Positions 46,794 to 55,106 of a stretch of 64,000 nucleotides of DNA are shown in pieces (positions within the stretch are counted from its first letter, which is position 1; the number at the start of each line of letters is the position of its first letter). The stretch spans positions 2,728,001 to 2,792,000 of the forward strand of contig NZ_CP117522.1 in the NCBI RefSeq assembly GCF_031679605.1, read 5' to 3'. A program made the translations under genes and the position numbers. The stretch comes from Streptomyces luomodiensis (GTDB taxonomy: Bacteria; Actinomycetota; Actinomycetes; Streptomycetales; Streptomycetaceae). The notes below the pieces were generated by a model. The model had not been told where the DNA came from. It searched no databases and worked only from the letters and a program-made list of their open reading frames with translations.

Positions 46794-46813
46794 GCGGCTC
46801 GCCGTATGGTATG

Positions 46814-47545
46814 TCATCCTACGGCCGTTCCGAAGAAAGTGCCCAGGGCGTAGGTCACACCCGCCGCCGCACCGCCCAGCGCCAGCTGCCGCAGCCCGCT
46901 GTACCACCAGGAGCGGGCGGTCACCCGCGCCACCACCGCACCGCAGCCGAACAGCCCGATCAGCGCCAGCAGCACGGCCGGCCACAGCGCCGTGGCGCCC
47001 AGCAGATACGGCAGCACCGGCAGCAGCGCGCCCAGCGCGAAGCAGCCGAACGAGGACACCGCCGCGACCAGCGGCGACGGAAGGTCGTCCGGGTCCACGC
47101 CCAGCTCCTCGCGGGCGTGTATCTCCAGCGCCTGCTCGGGGTCCCGGGACAGCTGCTCGGCCACCTCCCGGGCCAGGGCCGGCTCCACACCGCGCGACTC
47201 GTAGAGCGCCGCCAGCTCCTCCAGCTCGTCCACCGGGTGCTTGCGCAGCTCGCGCCGCTCCACCTCCAGCTCGGCCTGGACCAGATCGCGCTGGGAGGCG
47301 ACGGAGGTGTACTCACCGGCGGCCATGGAGAAGGCGCCGGCCGCCAGTCCCGCCAGACCGGTGATCACGATGGTCTGCCGGTCCACGGCACCGCCGGCCA
47401 CACCGGTCATCAGCGCGAGGTTGGAGACCAGTCCGTCCATGGCACCGAAGACGGCCGGACGCAGCCAGCCGCCGTTCACATCACGGTGGGTGTGGTTGTC
47501 GCGGTGGGCGATATGCGGGGACTCGGCGCTGTCGATGACGGACAT
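46814..47545 (-). CDS. VIT1/CCC1-family transporter
   Basis: 243 residues. The N-terminal helix LRPAVFGAMDGLVSNLALMTG, then AAGAFSMAAGEYTSVASQRDL, and an acidic cytoplasmic domain (VERRELRKHPVDELEELAAL) followed by three more helices are diagnostic for the vacuolar iron transporter family. Bacterial members export or store Fe2+/Mn2+. ATG 47545 has GGGAG upstream. It is on the same strand as lgt but separated by a terminator, so likely its own unit. The N-terminal His-rich stretch (HIAHRDNHTHRD) may bind metal. Confidence 0.9.
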   Translation of the reverse strand: MSVIDSAESPHIAHRDNHTHRDVNGGWLRPAVFGAMDGLVSNLALMTGVAGGAVDRQTIVITGLAGLAAGAFSMAAGEYTSVASQRDLVQAELEVERRELRKHPVDELEELAALYESRGVEPALAREVAEQLSRDPEQALEIHAREELGVDPDDLPSPLVAAVSSFGCFALGALLPVLPYLLGATALWPAVLLALIGLFGCGAVVARVTARSWWYSGLRQLALGGAAAGVTYALGTFFGTAVG

Positions 47546-47680
47546 ATGAAGATGTGCTCCCTTCGCGAAGGGTGTGGCGATGCTGCGCTCACTCCAACGG
47601 TTCGAAGGTACGCACGGATTCCCCTGCTCCGCCAGCAAGGAAGGCCGAACTTACCTCGCTGACCTGCGGAAACGTAAAGA

Positions 47681-47710
47681 GGCCGCCGAACCCCGAGGGG
47701 GTCGGCGGCC
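47681..47710 (-). terminator. lgt terminator
   Basis: GGCCGCCGA...TCGGCGGCC with inner CCCC/GGGG and a two-base loop; on the minus strand it is followed by a T-rich CTCTTTACGTTT. It ends the trp-lgt transcript. Confidence 0.8.
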
Positions 47711-47733
47711 TGTTGGGCGCACGGTGGCGCGGG

Positions 47734-48780
47734 TCAGGGTTTCTGGGAGGGCTCCGCCTCGGCGGCCACCGCACCGGTCGTGTCCGCGGCCGGCTTGTCC
47801 GTGGTCGTGTCCGCGTCGGTCGCGTCCGGCTTGGTCGCGTCCGCGGCGGCCTCGTCGACAGCGGCCTTGTCCGCCGCCGCCGTGTCCGTCGCCGTGTCCG
47901 CCGCCTTGTCCGCGCCCGGCCCGTCCGTGTCGCCGCTCTTCTCGGTCGCGTCCCCGACCGCCGCGGGCTCCACGACCGCCTCCCGGCCGGGGGCCTTCTT
48001 CGCGGAGATCACCATGTAGGCCACCGCGCCCAGGAAGACCACGATGGACGTCCAGTCGTTGAGCCGCAGCCCCAGCACATGGTGGGCGTCGTCCACCCGC
48101 AGGTACTCGATCCAGAAGCGGCCCACGGTGTAGGCCGCGACATAGAGGGCGAACGCCCGGCCATGTCCCAGCGTGAAGCGACGGTCCGCCCAGATCACCA
48201 GCAGGGCCACCCCGACGCACCACAGCGACTCGTACAGGAAGGTCGGGTGGTACGTGCCGGCCACCCGGCCCGCGTCGGCGTCGCCGTCGATCTTCAGCGC
48301 CCACGGCAGCGTGGTCGCCTTGCCGTACAGCTCCTGGTTGAACCAGTTGCCCCAGCGCCCGATCGCCTGGGCGAAGGCGATCCCGGGGGCGATGGCGTCC
48401 GCGTACGCCGGGAGCGGGATGCCCCGGCGGCGGCAGCCGATCCAGGCGCCCAGCGCACCCAGCGCCACGGCCCCCCAGATCCCGAGGCCGCCCTGCCAGA
48501 TCTTGAAGGCGTCCACCCAGTCACGGCCGTCGGTGAAGTACAGCTCGTAATCGGTGATGACGTGGTAGAGGCGCCCTCCGACCAGGCCGAAGGGCACGGC
48601 CCAGACGGCGATGTCGGCGACGGTGCCGACCTGGCCGCCCCGGGCGACCCAGCGCCGCCCGCCGAGCCAGACCGCGACGAAGACGCCGATGATGATGCAG
48701 AACGCATAGCCGCGCAGCGGGACCGGACCGAGATAGATCACGCCGGACGACGGGCTGGGAATGTAAGCGAGGAGGTCCAT
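47734..48780 (-). CDS. lgt: Prolipoprotein diacylglyceryl transferase Lgt
   Basis: 348 residues with seven membrane helices. It transfers diacylglycerol from phosphatidylglycerol to the lipobox Cys of prolipoproteins. The Lgt signature GRWGNWFNQELYG is complete, with GGRLYHVITDYELY (catalytic His/Tyr region) and GRFWIEYLRVDD. The last ~75 residues are a low-complexity Ala/Asp/Thr/Lys tail (repeated ADKAA, TTTDKPAADT) expected in the cytoplasm and common in actinobacteria. Follows the DsbA-like gene by 72 bases on the same strand. Confidence 0.96.
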   Translation of the reverse strand: MDLLAYIPSPSSGVIYLGPVPLRGYAFCIIIGVFVAVWLGGRRWVARGGQVGTVADIAVWAVPFGLVGGRLYHVITDYELYFTDGRDWVDAFKIWQGGLGIWGAVALGALGAWIGCRRRGIPLPAYADAIAPGIAFAQAIGRWGNWFNQELYGKATTLPWALKIDGDADAGRVAGTYHPTFLYESLWCVGVALLVIWADRRFTLGHGRAFALYVAAYTVGRFWIEYLRVDDAHHVLGLRLNDWTSIVVFLGAVAYMVISAKKAPGREAVVEPAAVGDATEKSGDTDGPGADKAADTATDTAAADKAAVDEAAADATKPDATDADTTTDKPAADTTGAVAAEAEPSQKP

Positions 48781-48852
48781 GGCAGGACCGACGCTACCGT
48801 GCCGGGCGGGAGATGCGGCAACCCACCCGGCACAACGGCTGCATAACGAGGG

Positions 48853-49686
48853 TCAGTCGCGGGTCGCCGCGAGGACCATGCGCTTGAGCTTCTTGGGGCT
48901 CAGCGGCTTGTCGGGGTCGCCGTACACGGACTTCCCGTCCAGCAGCACCGTCGGGGTGGAGGCGTAGCCGGAGTGGGTGAAGACGTCGTTGGACTTCCGT
49001 ACCCAGGTGTCGTGCCGGCCGTCCTCGACGCACTTCCGGAAGGCGGGGGTGACCAGCCCGGGGACCGTGCCGGCCAGCTTGATCAGCCTGCTGTTGTGGG
49101 CGTAGGCGTCCCGGGTCTCCTCGGGCTGATGGCGGTAGAGCACATCGTGGTACGCCCGGAACGTGTCGGGGTCCCGGTCCTGGGCGCAGGCCGCCGCGTT
49201 CGCCGCGCGGAGCGAACCGGTGCCGCCGAGGTTTCCGTCGATGATCGTCACCAGGTGGTACTCGACCCTGAGCCGGCCGTCGTCCTGGAGCTCGTGGACG
49301 GTCTTACGGAAGACGTCCTCGAACTGCTTGCACCCGGGGCAGCGGAAGTCCTCGAACACCGTCAGGGTCGCCGGGGCGCCCTTCCCCGATCCCTTGCTCG
49401 ATTCCCCCGGCTCGCCCGGCTCCCCCTTCTTCCCCGAGGGGATCACCAGACGTCCCTTGCCGACCGCTCCGCGCGGCGGCACCACGGCGCTGCCCGACTT
49501 GCCCGAGTCGTCCTCGGTTCTGGACGCGAACACGCCCACCCCCGCGGCCACGGCGAAGACGGCCACCACCGCCCCCAGGACCCCCAGCGTCCGCTTCCGC
49601 TTCGCGCGCGCCCGCTCCCGTTCACGCTGTTCCCGCAGGCGCTCACGAGCGCCGCGCTTTCCCTCACCACGGTTTCTCTGGCTCAC
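48853..49686 (-). CDS. Membrane-anchored DsbA/thioredoxin-like protein
   Basis: 277 residues. A basic cytoplasmic start (RERLREQRERERARAKRKR) is followed by a membrane helix (LGVLGAVVAVFAVAAGVGVF), a Gly/Ser/Pro linker and a thioredoxin-fold domain of the DsbA_2/Thioredoxin_4 family with active site CPGC in FEDFRCPGCKQF. The cis-Pro is in STPTVLLDG. It should oxidise or isomerise disulfides outside the membrane. GTG 49686 lies only 10 bases after a 16-bp hairpin. Position between trpA and lgt matches other streptomycetes. Confidence 0.88.
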   Translation of the reverse strand: MSQRNRGEGKRGARERLREQRERERARAKRKRTLGVLGAVVAVFAVAAGVGVFASRTEDDSGKSGSAVVPPRGAVGKGRLVIPSGKKGEPGEPGESSKGSGKGAPATLTVFEDFRCPGCKQFEDVFRKTVHELQDDGRLRVEYHLVTIIDGNLGGTGSLRAANAAACAQDRDPDTFRAYHDVLYRHQPEETRDAYAHNSRLIKLAGTVPGLVTPAFRKCVEDGRHDTWVRKSNDVFTHSGYASTPTVLLDGKSVYGDPDKPLSPKKLKRMVLAATRD

Positions 49687-49696
49687 GCCCTCGCCT

Positions 49697-49736
49697 AACG
49701 AGGCGGAGGAGCACCGCTGAGCTCCTCCGCCTCGTT
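49697..49736 (-). terminator. 16-bp hairpin immediately upstream of the DsbA-like gene
   Basis: AACGAGGCGGAGGAGC (49697-49712) pairs perfectly with 49721-49736 around an 8-base loop. It lies 66 bases after trpA and 10 bases before the GTG start, so it may terminate part of the trp transcript or modulate the ribosome site. There is no U-run. Confidence 0.6.
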
Positions 49737-49801
49737 GTTCCCTCCAACGAGTGACCCTCCAACGGCCGACCAGCGGCCGATCGGCGGTCGATCGGCGTCG
49801 G

Positions 49802-50620
49802 CTAGTGGCCGGCGCGGACGCCCTCCGCCAGGTCACCCGCGAGCTCGCGCAGCCCCGCCAGACCGGCCTCGGTGTCGCCGTCGGCGTCCAGCAGCCGCTT
49901 GACGAAGGCCGAGCCCACGATGACGCCGTCGGCGAACCCCGCGACCTCCGCCGCCTGCGTGGCATTGGAGACGCCGAGCCCCACGCACACCGGAAGCGAG
50001 GTGGTGCCACGGGTGCGCTCCACCAGCGCGCGCGCCTCCTGTCCCACCGATTCCCTCGTTCCGGTGACGCCCATCAGGGACGCCGCGTAGACGAAACCGC
50101 TGCCCGCCGCCGTGATCTTCGCCAGCCGCTCGTCACGGCTGCTGGGCGCGACCACGAACACGGTCGCCAGACCGTGCTGCTCGGCGGCCTTCCGCCAGAT
50201 CTCCGACTCCTCGACCGGCAGATCGGGCAGGATGCAGCCCGCGCCGCCCACCTCGGCGAGATCGGCGGCGAACCGCTCGACGCCGTACCGGTCCACGGGG
50301 TTCCAGTACGTCATGCACAGGATCGGCGCGCCCGTCCGGGCGTGCACCTCCCCCACCGTGCGGATCACATCGCGGATCTTGACCCCGCCGCGCAGCGCGA
50401 TGTCGTCGGCGGTCTGGATCACCGGTCCGTCCAGCACCGGGTCGCTGTGCGGCAGGCCGACCTCGACGATGTCGCAGCCGCCCTCGATCATGGCGGTCAT
50501 CGCGTCCACCCCGCCGTCGACGGAGGGGAAACCGGCGGGCAGATAGCCGACGAGCGCGGCGCGCCCCTCGCCCTTGGCCTTCGCCAGGACCGATCCCAGC
50601 AGCTCCAGATTCCCGGCCAT
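49802..50620 (-). CDS. trpA: Tryptophan synthase alpha chain
   Basis: 272 residues, TIM barrel that cleaves indole-3-glycerol phosphate to indole and passes it to TrpB. Catalytic Asp lies in VGLPHSDPVLDGP and the phosphate site in YAASLMGVTGTR; GYLPAGFPSV is the N-terminal motif carrying the family position. Start: ATG 50620 aligns with related proteins; GTG 50623 one codon upstream overlaps the trpB stop (GTGA). The pair is translationally coupled. Confidence 0.96.
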   Translation of the reverse strand: MAGNLELLGSVLAKAKGEGRAALVGYLPAGFPSVDGGVDAMTAMIEGGCDIVEVGLPHSDPVLDGPVIQTADDIALRGGVKIRDVIRTVGEVHARTGAPILCMTYWNPVDRYGVERFAADLAEVGGAGCILPDLPVEESEIWRKAAEQHGLATVFVVAPSSRDERLAKITAAGSGFVYAASLMGVTGTRESVGQEARALVERTRGTTSLPVCVGLGVSNATQAAEVAGFADGVIVGSAFVKRLLDADGDTEAGLAGLRELAGDLAEGVRAGH

Positions 50621-51888
50621 CACTTCGCCCCCTGGTCGTTCCGCTGCTCGTTCCGCTGCTCGTCCCGGTCGTACAGCCCGAAGTACCGGGCCGCCGTGTC
50701 CATGTCCTTGTCGCCGCGCCCGGAGAGGTTGACCAGCACCATGCCGTCGCTCCCCAGCTCACGGCCGAGGTCCAGGGCGCCCGCCAGCGCGTGGGCGCTC
50801 TCGATCGCCGGGATGATGCCCTCGGTCCGCGACAGCAGCCGCAGCGCCCGCATCGCCTCGTCGTCGGTGACCGCCCGGTACTCGGCGCGGCCGGTGTCCT
50901 TCAGGTACGCGTGCTCCGGTCCGACGCCGGGGTAGTCCAGTCCGGCCGAGATCGAGTACGGCTCGGTGATCTGGCCGTCCTCGTCCTGGAGCACATACGA
51001 CCGGGAGCCGTGCAGGATGCCGGGCTCGCCCTGGCTCAGCGTGGCCGCGTGCTCCCCGGTGGCCACCCCGTGCCCGGCGGGCTCGAAGCCGACGATCCGC
51101 ACGCTCTCGTCCGGCAGGAAGGCGTGGAACAGCCCGATCGCGTTGGACCCGCCGCCCACGCAGGCCGCGACCGCGTCCGGCAGCCGCCCGGTCCGCTCCA
51201 GGATCTGCCGCCGGGCCTCCACGCCGATCACCCGGTGGAAGTCGCGCACCAGGGCCGGGAAGGGGTGGGGTCCGGCCACGGTGCCGAAGAGATAGTGGGT
51301 GCGGTCCACATTGGCGACCCAGTCCCGGAACGCCTCGTTGATGGCGTCCTTCAGGGTGCGGCTGCCGGACTTCACGGCGATGACCTCGGCGCCCAGCATC
51401 CGCATCCGCGCCACGTTGAGCGCCTGCCGCTGGGTGTCCACCTCGCCCATGTAGATGGTGCACTCGAGCCCGAACAGCGCACACGCGGTGGCCGTGGCCA
51501 CGCCGTGCTGACCGGCGCCGGTCTCGGCGATGACGCGGGTCTTGCCCATGCGCTTGGTGAGCAGGGCCTGGCCCAGTACGTTGTTGATCTTGTGGGAGCC
51601 GGTGTGGTTGAGGTCCTCCCGCTTGAGGAAGACCCGGGCACCCCCGGCGTGCTCGGCGAACCGCGGCACCTCGGTCAGCGCGCTGGGCCGGCCGGTGTAG
51701 TTGACCATCAGGTCCTCGAGCTCGGCCGCGAAGGCGGGGTCCGCCTTGGCCTTCTCGTACTCGGCGGCGACCTCGTCGACCGCGGCGACGAGCGCCTCGG
51801 GGATGAACTTGCCGCCGAAGGCGCCGAAATACCCCTCGGCGCTGGGCACCTGACCCTCCGGGTCCGGGATGAAGAAATCAGAGGACAT
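50620..51888 (-). CDS. trpB: Tryptophan synthase beta chain
   Basis: 422 residues. The PLP Schiff-base Lys is in [13 protein letters not shown], the phosphate loop in [12 protein letters not shown], and the alpha-beta signal region in [10 protein letters not shown]. It condenses indole and serine to tryptophan. ATG 51888 has GAGGAG upstream; the frame open to 51972 includes no better site. A 197-base gap from trpM carries the GATA octamer array. Confidence 0.97.
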   Translation of the reverse strand: MSSDFFIPDPEGQVPSAEGYFGAFGGKFIPEALVAAVDEVAAEYEKAKADPAFAAELEDLMVNYTGRPSALTEVPRFAEHAGGARVFLKREDLNHTGSHKINNVLGQALLTKRMGKTRVIAETGAGQHGVATATACALFGLECTIYMGEVDTQRQALNVARMRMLGAEVIAVKSGSRTLKDAINEAFRDWVANVDRTHYLFGTVAGPHPFPALVRDFHRVIGVEARRQILERTGRLPDAVAACVGGGSNAIGLFHAFLPDESVRIVGFEPAGHGVATGEHAATLSQGEPGILHGSRSYVLQDEDGQITEPYSISAGLDYPGVGPEHAYLKDTGRAEYRAVTDDEAMRALRLLSRTEGIIPAIESAHALAGALDLGRELGSDGMVLVNLSGRGDKDMDTAARYFGLYDRDEQRNEQRNDQGAK

Positions 51889-51989
51889 GCGATGTACTCC
51901 TCGTTCGGGGCATCGCCCCGCAACAGGTGTGATGGGTGTGGGGAACCGTGTCCGAGCGGGCCGACGGGGCACGTCGCTGTCGAGACGTC

Positions 51990-52032
51990 GATACGCGATA
52001 GGGCGATAGACCGATACGGCGATACATCGACA
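51990..52032. repeat. GATA octamer array in the trpM-trpB gap
   Basis: GATA occurs at 51990, 51997, 52005, 52013 and 52021, with GACA at 52029: near-exact 8-bp spacing of GATANNNC, bounded by GTCGAT and ATCGAC. It lies about 100-145 bases upstream of trpB. Confidence 0.75.
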
Positions 52033-52085
52033 AACGACACCTCCCGGCGGTGGCCGGGGGCTGTCAAACCCCTAAAAGGCCCTGC

Positions 52086-52238
52086 TCAGCGCGTTGCCGC
52101 CCGGCGCCATCGACGCCCGTTGATCTGCCCCGGCTCGCATCCGATGTGATAGCGCACGCGCCGCCCCCGCACCCGCCGCGCGGGCGCACGGCAGCCCCGG
52201 GGCCGACAGCCCCGGGCCAGGCGCGCGTACGTCTCCAT
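52086..52238 (-). CDS. trpM: TrpM, small basic protein of the trp cluster
   Basis: 50 residues, Arg-rich (GCRPRGCRAPARRVRGRRVR) with a conserved CEPGQINGRRWR end. It matches the small trpM protein known between trpC and trpB in Streptomyces coelicolor, where it affects tryptophan levels and differentiation; its mechanism is not established. ATG 52238 is 20 bases downstream of the trpC stop with a GGCGGA site. Three Cys might bind metal. The recognition is from memory of the Streptomyces protein, supported by position. Confidence 0.8.
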   Translation of the reverse strand: METYARLARGCRPRGCRAPARRVRGRRVRYHIGCEPGQINGRRWRRAATR

Positions 52239-52258
52239 GGTCCGCCGTTCCCGTCTCG

Positions 52259-53068
52259 TCAGTCCCGGCCGTGGCGCAGCGCCGGATGGGCGCCCGCGGC
52301 CACCAGGTCGGCCACCGCGGCCTTGGGGTCGCGTCCGGTCACCAGGGACTCGCCGACCAGCACCGCGTCCGCGCCGTCGTTCGCGTAGGCGATCAGGTCG
52401 TGCGGTCCGCGCACGCCCGACTCCGCGATCTTGACGATGTGGTCCGGGATCTCCGGTGCGATCCGGGCGAAGTTCGAGCGGTCCACCTCGAGGGTCTTGA
52501 GGTTGCGCGCGTTGACCCCGATCACCCGGGCCCCCGCGTCGACCGCACGGGCCACCTCTTCCTCGTCGTGCACCTCGACCAGCGGCGTCAGCCCGATCGA
52601 CTGGGCCCGCTCGATGAGCGAGACCAGGGCCTCCTGCTCCAGGGCGGCGACGATCAAAAGGATCACGTCGGCGCCGTACGCCCGCGCCTCCCACAGCTGG
52701 TACGAGGTGACGATGAAGTCCTTACGGAGCACCGGGATGTCGACCTTGGCCCTTACGGCCTCCAGGTCGGCCAGCGAGCCGCCGAAGCGCCGCTGCTCGG
52801 TCAGCACGCTGATGACGGCCGCGCCGCCCGCCTCGTAGTCGGCGGCGAGCCCGGCGGGGTCGGCGATCGCGGCGAGCGCGCCCTTGGACGGGCTGGACCG
52901 CTTGACCTCGCAGATCACCTTGACGCTGTCGCCCTTGAGGGCGGCGGCACCGTCCTTCGCCGGCCGCGCGCCGGCCGCCCGCTGCTTGAGCTCGTCGAGG
53001 GTGACGCGCGCCTGCCGCTCCGCGAGGTCGGCACGGACTCCGTCGATGATCTCGTCGAGCACACTCAC
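52259..53068 (-). CDS. trpC: Indole-3-glycerol phosphate synthase
   Basis: 269 residues. Substrate and catalytic residues lie in [11 protein letters not shown] (Lys), [24 protein letters not shown] (Lys-Asp) and [13 protein letters not shown]. It makes indole-3-glycerol phosphate from CdRP. The GTG start at 53068 overlaps the stop of a 54-codon ORF (GTGA). TrpF is absent from the cluster, as in other streptomycetes that use the dual-function PriA isomerase. Confidence 0.96.
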   Translation of the reverse strand: MSVLDEIIDGVRADLAERQARVTLDELKQRAAGARPAKDGAAALKGDSVKVICEVKRSSPSKGALAAIADPAGLAADYEAGGAAVISVLTEQRRFGGSLADLEAVRAKVDIPVLRKDFIVTSYQLWEARAYGADVILLIVAALEQEALVSLIERAQSIGLTPLVEVHDEEEVARAVDAGARVIGVNARNLKTLEVDRSNFARIAPEIPDHIVKIAESGVRGPHDLIAYANDGADAVLVGESLVTGRDPKAAVADLVAAGAHPALRHGRD

Positions 53069-53229
53069 CGAGCGGCCCCCTTCCGGGACGGGGATGAAGC
53101 TTCTGATCGGCGCCGGGCGGGGCGGTCCACCGCGTCACCCGGCACTGCGATGGTAGCCGCCGTAAGGCCGAAGTTTCGCATCCGGTTGACGCAGATGCCC
53201 ACCACGTGGACATACAGAACAGCGGTCAT
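53065..53229 (-). CDS. 54-residue ORF coupled between the DUF2752 gene and trpC
   Basis: ATG 53229 overlaps the DUF2752 stop (ATGA) and its TGA overlaps the trpC GTG (GTGA), which strongly suggests it is translated. It reads [20 protein letters not shown], then a polar Arg/Ser-rich half ([13 protein letters not shown]). One weak hydrophobic stretch is near the N terminus; there is no Trp run, so it is not a classical trp attenuator peptide. I recognise no family. Confidence 0.6.
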   Translation of the reverse strand: MTAVLYVHVVGICVNRMRNFGLTAATIAVPGDAVDRPARRRSEASSPSRKGAAR

Positions 53230-53636
53230 GGCGTCAGCAGTCCCCCGAACGGAAAATTCCGGACAATGGTGAAAACCAGGGCCGCGCCGCCGAGCGCGCC
53301 CGCGTGCCAGAGCCGCGCCGCCGGGAAGCGGCCGCGCACGCACCACACCACCCAGCAGACGGCGAAGACGGCGTAGCAGCCGACGGCGAGGGCGTTGTCG
53401 CGCAGGGCGGCCGGCAGATCGCCGTGCACGAGGGCATGGGCGCCGCGCAGCCCGCCGCAGCCGGGGCAGTACAGCCCCGTGAGCCGCAGCAGCGGGCAGA
53501 CGGGATAGTGACCGGGCTCCCGGGGGTCGACGGCGCCGACGTAGCCGAAGGCGGCGAGGACACCCGCGAGCACGCCGAAAGGGGCGGCGAGGCGCCGCAC
53601 CAGGGGGACCGGGACGGCCGGCGGTGGTTCGGTCAC
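53226..53636 (-). CDS. DUF2752 small membrane protein
   Basis: 136 residues with three or four hydrophobic helices and the DUF2752 hallmark CPLLRLTGLYCPGCGGLRG, a Cys-rich motif next to a helix. Function unknown. GTG 53636 is the start. It ends in ATGA with the 54-residue ORF and so is linked to trpC. Such proteins often sit beside trp genes in Streptomyces, but a direct role in tryptophan synthesis has not been shown to my knowledge. Confidence 0.85.
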   Translation of the reverse strand: MTEPPPAVPVPLVRRLAAPFGVLAGVLAAFGYVGAVDPREPGHYPVCPLLRLTGLYCPGCGGLRGAHALVHGDLPAALRDNALAVGCYAVFAVCWVVWCVRGRFPAARLWHAGALGGAALVFTIVRNFPFGGLLTP

Positions 53637-53753
53637 ACCGCCGAGTCTGCCCGGGGAGCCATCGAGGCGCGGCCCGGGGCCTGTGTGCCGGCCTCCGAAC
53701 GGCTCAGTGCCGAGCGAGGTGGAGGCGGCCGGAGCCCCGGACCGCGCCCCGGC

Positions 53754-54014
53754 TCACTGCTGGGTCTGCGCCTGCGCCTGCGGCTGCGACTTCGCCGCGG
53801 GCTGCGGCTGCGGGTGCTGCGACTTGGGCATGCCCAGCCCGGCCGCGCGCATCGCCGCGCCGACGACGCCGCCGAGGGCGACGATCACGATGCCCGCCCA
53901 GAAGCCGACCGGCTTGGCCGCCACGGTGAACGCGCCGGCGACACAGAATCCGATGAAAGCGATGGTGACACCGGTCCAGGCGGCCGGGGTGTGTCCGTGG
54001 TTGTGACCCGCCAT
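53754..54014 (-). CDS. HGxxPAAW-family membrane protein
   Basis: 86 residues with the family hallmark NHGHTPAAWTGV at the N terminus, two membrane helices (TIAFIGFCVAGAFTVAA and FWAGIVIVALGGVVGAAM) and a Gln/Pro/Ala-rich tail. Function unknown. ATG 54014 has GAGGAG nine bases away. It is a regular neighbour of Streptomyces trp genes. Confidence 0.87.
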   Translation of the reverse strand: MAGHNHGHTPAAWTGVTIAFIGFCVAGAFTVAAKPVGFWAGIVIVALGGVVGAAMRAAGLGMPKSQHPQPQPAAKSQPQAQAQTQQ

Positions 54015-54182
54015 GAATACTCCTCGTAGCTGTACTGCGCCTGGTCCGGGCGCCCGGGGGCGAACGCTCCCACGCCATTGTCCCCGACGCGCGAAACACC
54101 CTTGAGCGGGGGTGGACCTTGCGGTACGAGAGGGAGGGCAGGCGGGCGGGCGGCCCGGACGGATGGGCGGGTGGGCAGCCCC

Positions 54183-54248
54183 GGACGGGCTCACTAGGCG
54201 CCCCGGACGGGCCCCCTAGGCGCCTCGGACGGGCCCCCTAGGCGCCCC
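54183..54248. repeat. 22-bp direct repeat x3 over the end of the trp-associated membrane gene
   Basis: Three 22-bp units of GGACGGGCCCCCTAGGCGCC form. The last CTAG contributes the stop codon (54238-54240) of the overlapping minus-strand gene. Confidence 0.8.
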
Positions 54249-54996
54249 GCTCGGCCTCCTGCCGCACCGAGGCCTCAACCGGGGTCTCGGTCGGGGTCTC
54301 GGTCGGGGTCTCGGTCGGGGTCTCGGTCGGGGTCTCGGCCGGCGCCTCGGTCGGGTCCTCGCCCCGGTCCAGGGCCTTCCACAGCTCCTCGGGGCGGTCC
54401 GGGTCGGGGGCCGGTGCGCCGCGCCGGACGCGGCCGCGGCCCGCGGTGCCCGAGCGCTCGTACCGCCCGGACATGGCGGGCCAGTGGCGGCCGTACCCCA
54501 GGGCGAGAACGCCCGCGAGCAGCAGCAGCACCCCGCCCGCCGCCGCGACCCACGGCCAGGTGGTGTACGCCACGTCGTGGATCGGGCTATGGGTCAGTCC
54601 GCTCACCTTGGACGCCTTCTCCTCCAGCGCCGCCTTGTCGGAGGCGCCGAGGACCGAGCTGATGACGATGCCCGCGCCGCTGAGGGCGAGCAGCGCCGCG
54701 ACGACGACGCGGCCGAGGCGGCGCACGGCGAAGACCGCGACCAGCGCGGCGAGGCCGACGACCGCGAGCGCGCCGGGCAGCCCGGTGATGTCATCGCCGT
54801 TGGCGCTCTGCGGGAGGGAGCCCTGGGCGACCGAGGCGGTGCCCTCGGCCCACTTGCGGCTGGTGGCCAGCAGGACGAGGGCGGCACCGAGCGCACCGGC
54901 GAGCAGGGCGATGGCAAGGCTGCTTCGGCGGCCGCGCGCGGCGGGGGCGGAGGGCTCGTTCTCGGCCCTGGGCTGAGGTACGGCTGCTGCAGTCAC
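54238..54996 (-). CDS. Trp biosynthesis-associated membrane protein (TIGR02234)
   Basis: 252 residues with four membrane helices (starting SLAIALLAGALGAALVLLA) and the family stretch ATSRKWAEG. The C terminus has five copies of Pro-Thr-Glu-Thr from a 12-bp DNA repeat (about 54279-54345). The family is defined by association with actinobacterial trp genes, but its function is not known. GTG 54996 is chosen; GTG 55005 three codons upstream is equally possible. Follows trpE by about 110 bases. Confidence 0.85.
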   Translation of the reverse strand: MTAAAVPQPRAENEPSAPAARGRRSSLAIALLAGALGAALVLLATSRKWAEGTASVAQGSLPQSANGDDITGLPGALAVVGLAALVAVFAVRRLGRVVVAALLALSGAGIVISSVLGASDKAALEEKASKVSGLTHSPIHDVAYTTWPWVAAAGGVLLLLAGVLALGYGRHWPAMSGRYERSGTAGRGRVRRGAPAPDPDRPEELWKALDRGEDPTEAPAETPTETPTETPTETPTETPVEASVRQEAERGA

Positions 54997-55106
54997 GCCT
55001 ACCACTATCCCCCACCGGGGTACGGGACCCGTTCCCGGGGATACCGGACCGACGAACCGTTCCCGGCGATACGGGACCGTCGGACCGTTCCCCGGGAATA
55101 CGGGAC

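Larger units (their letters stand above)
46505..46813. other. gltB upstream region
   Basis: 309 bases with no gene; notably AT-richer than its surroundings. It carries the GlnR-like half site at 46569-46584 and the longer box at 46756-46793, and must contain the gltBD promoter. Confidence 0.5.
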
